DNA from: Hepatocystis sp. ex Piliocolobus tephrosceles
Taxonomy: Eukaryota > Apicomplexa > Aconoidasida > Haemosporida > Plasmodiidae
Reading direction: 5' to 3'
NCBI GenBank assembly: GCA_902459845.2
Contig: CABPSV020000313.1
Coordinates: forward strand, 85-19,365
DNA length: 19,281 nt
Position 1 is the first letter of the stretch, and every line of letters begins with the position of its first letter. Shown here piece after piece: positions 18,911-19,281 of this stretch. The position numbers and the translations under genes were made by a program. A model generated the notes under the pieces. The model did no database searches and was not told the origin of the DNA. It saw only the letters and a list, made by a program, of their open reading frames with translations.

Positions 18911-19281
18911 TTATAAAACTTTATGCTATTATTTTTGTTTCTCCTATTCACGCTCACATGTATTTTTTTTTTTTTTTTTTTAAACATCTCATTTTATCTT
19001 TCTCTCTATCTTTATATATATTTAAATATGCATGTATATATTAAAAAGATGTTATATGCGTTTTTAATAAAAAAAATCACATTGTTGAAATTATGACAAA
19101 ATGTAAATGGGTAAAAAAAAATATAAAAATGTAGATGTTATAATTGTATTCCAACGAGTACTATTTTTGTTCCACGGGGGTTATAAATCAGAATGAAACA
19201 GTAAATTTCTTGACAAGTTTCTTTATTTGGCTTTTTTCTTTATTTGGCTTTTTTCTTTATTTGGCTTTTTTCTTTATTTGG
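18911..19281. other. AT-rich DNA without a callable gene
   Basis: Probably intron or downstream flank of the gene starting at 18421. It holds a poly-T run (18962-18980). TTATAAATCAG at 19180-19190 could be a splice acceptor, but no convincing exon follows. Confidence 0.6.
19214..19281. repeat. 17-bp TTTCTTTATTTGGCTTT tandem repeat at the window edge
   Basis: TTATTTGG recurs with GG at 19229, 19246, 19263 and 19280, exact 17-bp spacing over four copies. The array runs off the window. Confidence 0.92.

Noticed and set aside
1..19281. CRISPR array, transposon, integrated virus, tRNA or rRNA, or a wholly new defence-like system
   Set aside because: The repeats are simple tandem arrays without spacers. 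No transposase, integrase or viral protein was seen, and no cloverleaf or rRNA-like segment was recognised by eye. The gene content is typical of a core nuclear chromosome region.

Overview
The window is chromosomal DNA of a malaria parasite (Plasmodium or a close haemosporidian). The DNA is extremely AT-rich, with long poly-A/poly-T runs between genes and inside introns. Coding regions are rich in Asn and Lys and carry low-complexity inserts and tandem repeats. Introns are short, with GT...AG ends and T-rich 3' ends. Two of the genes encode apicoplast-type enzymes: a plant-like stromal processing peptidase and a delta-aminolevulinate dehydratase with a bipartite leader. I cannot fix the species by eye.

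Layout, left to right. (1) 1-1493, minus: allantoicase, cut off at its C-terminus by the window edge, with a charged, Asn-rich N-terminal extension. (2) 1494-4647: a 3.15-kb divergent intergenic region of homopolymers and short tandem arrays, no gene seen. (3) 4648-8984, plus: a double B-box zinc-finger/coiled-coil protein of 1,329 residues in two exons; its single intron is mostly a 43-bp minisatellite. (4) 8985-9500: convergent 3' region. (5) 9501-14817, minus: a stromal-processing-peptidase-like M16 metalloprotease in at least four exons, about 1,549 residues. (6) 14818-15705: spacer with a GC-richer patch and a 12-bp-type repeat. (7) 15706-18273, minus: delta-aminolevulinic acid dehydratase (porphobilinogen synthase) in six exons, 465 residues, with signal and transit peptides. 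(8) 18274-18420: a 147-bp divergent promoter interval. (9) 18421 onward, plus: the 5' part of an unrecognised small gene, probably spliced, followed by repeats to the window end.

How the genes relate. ALAD makes porphobilinogen, an intermediate of haem synthesis, and Plasmodium ALAD is known to act in the apicoplast. The neighbouring peptidase belongs to the family that removes transit peptides from plastid-imported proteins, so ALAD may be one of its substrates. The allantoicase looks like an isolated purine-catabolism enzyme. The B-box protein is probably regulatory or a scaffold. I found no mobile element, CRISPR array, rRNA or tRNA. The most interesting leads are the unresolved N-terminus of the peptidase, two introns with no in-frame stop, the compact divergent promoter, and the patch near 15.3 kb.
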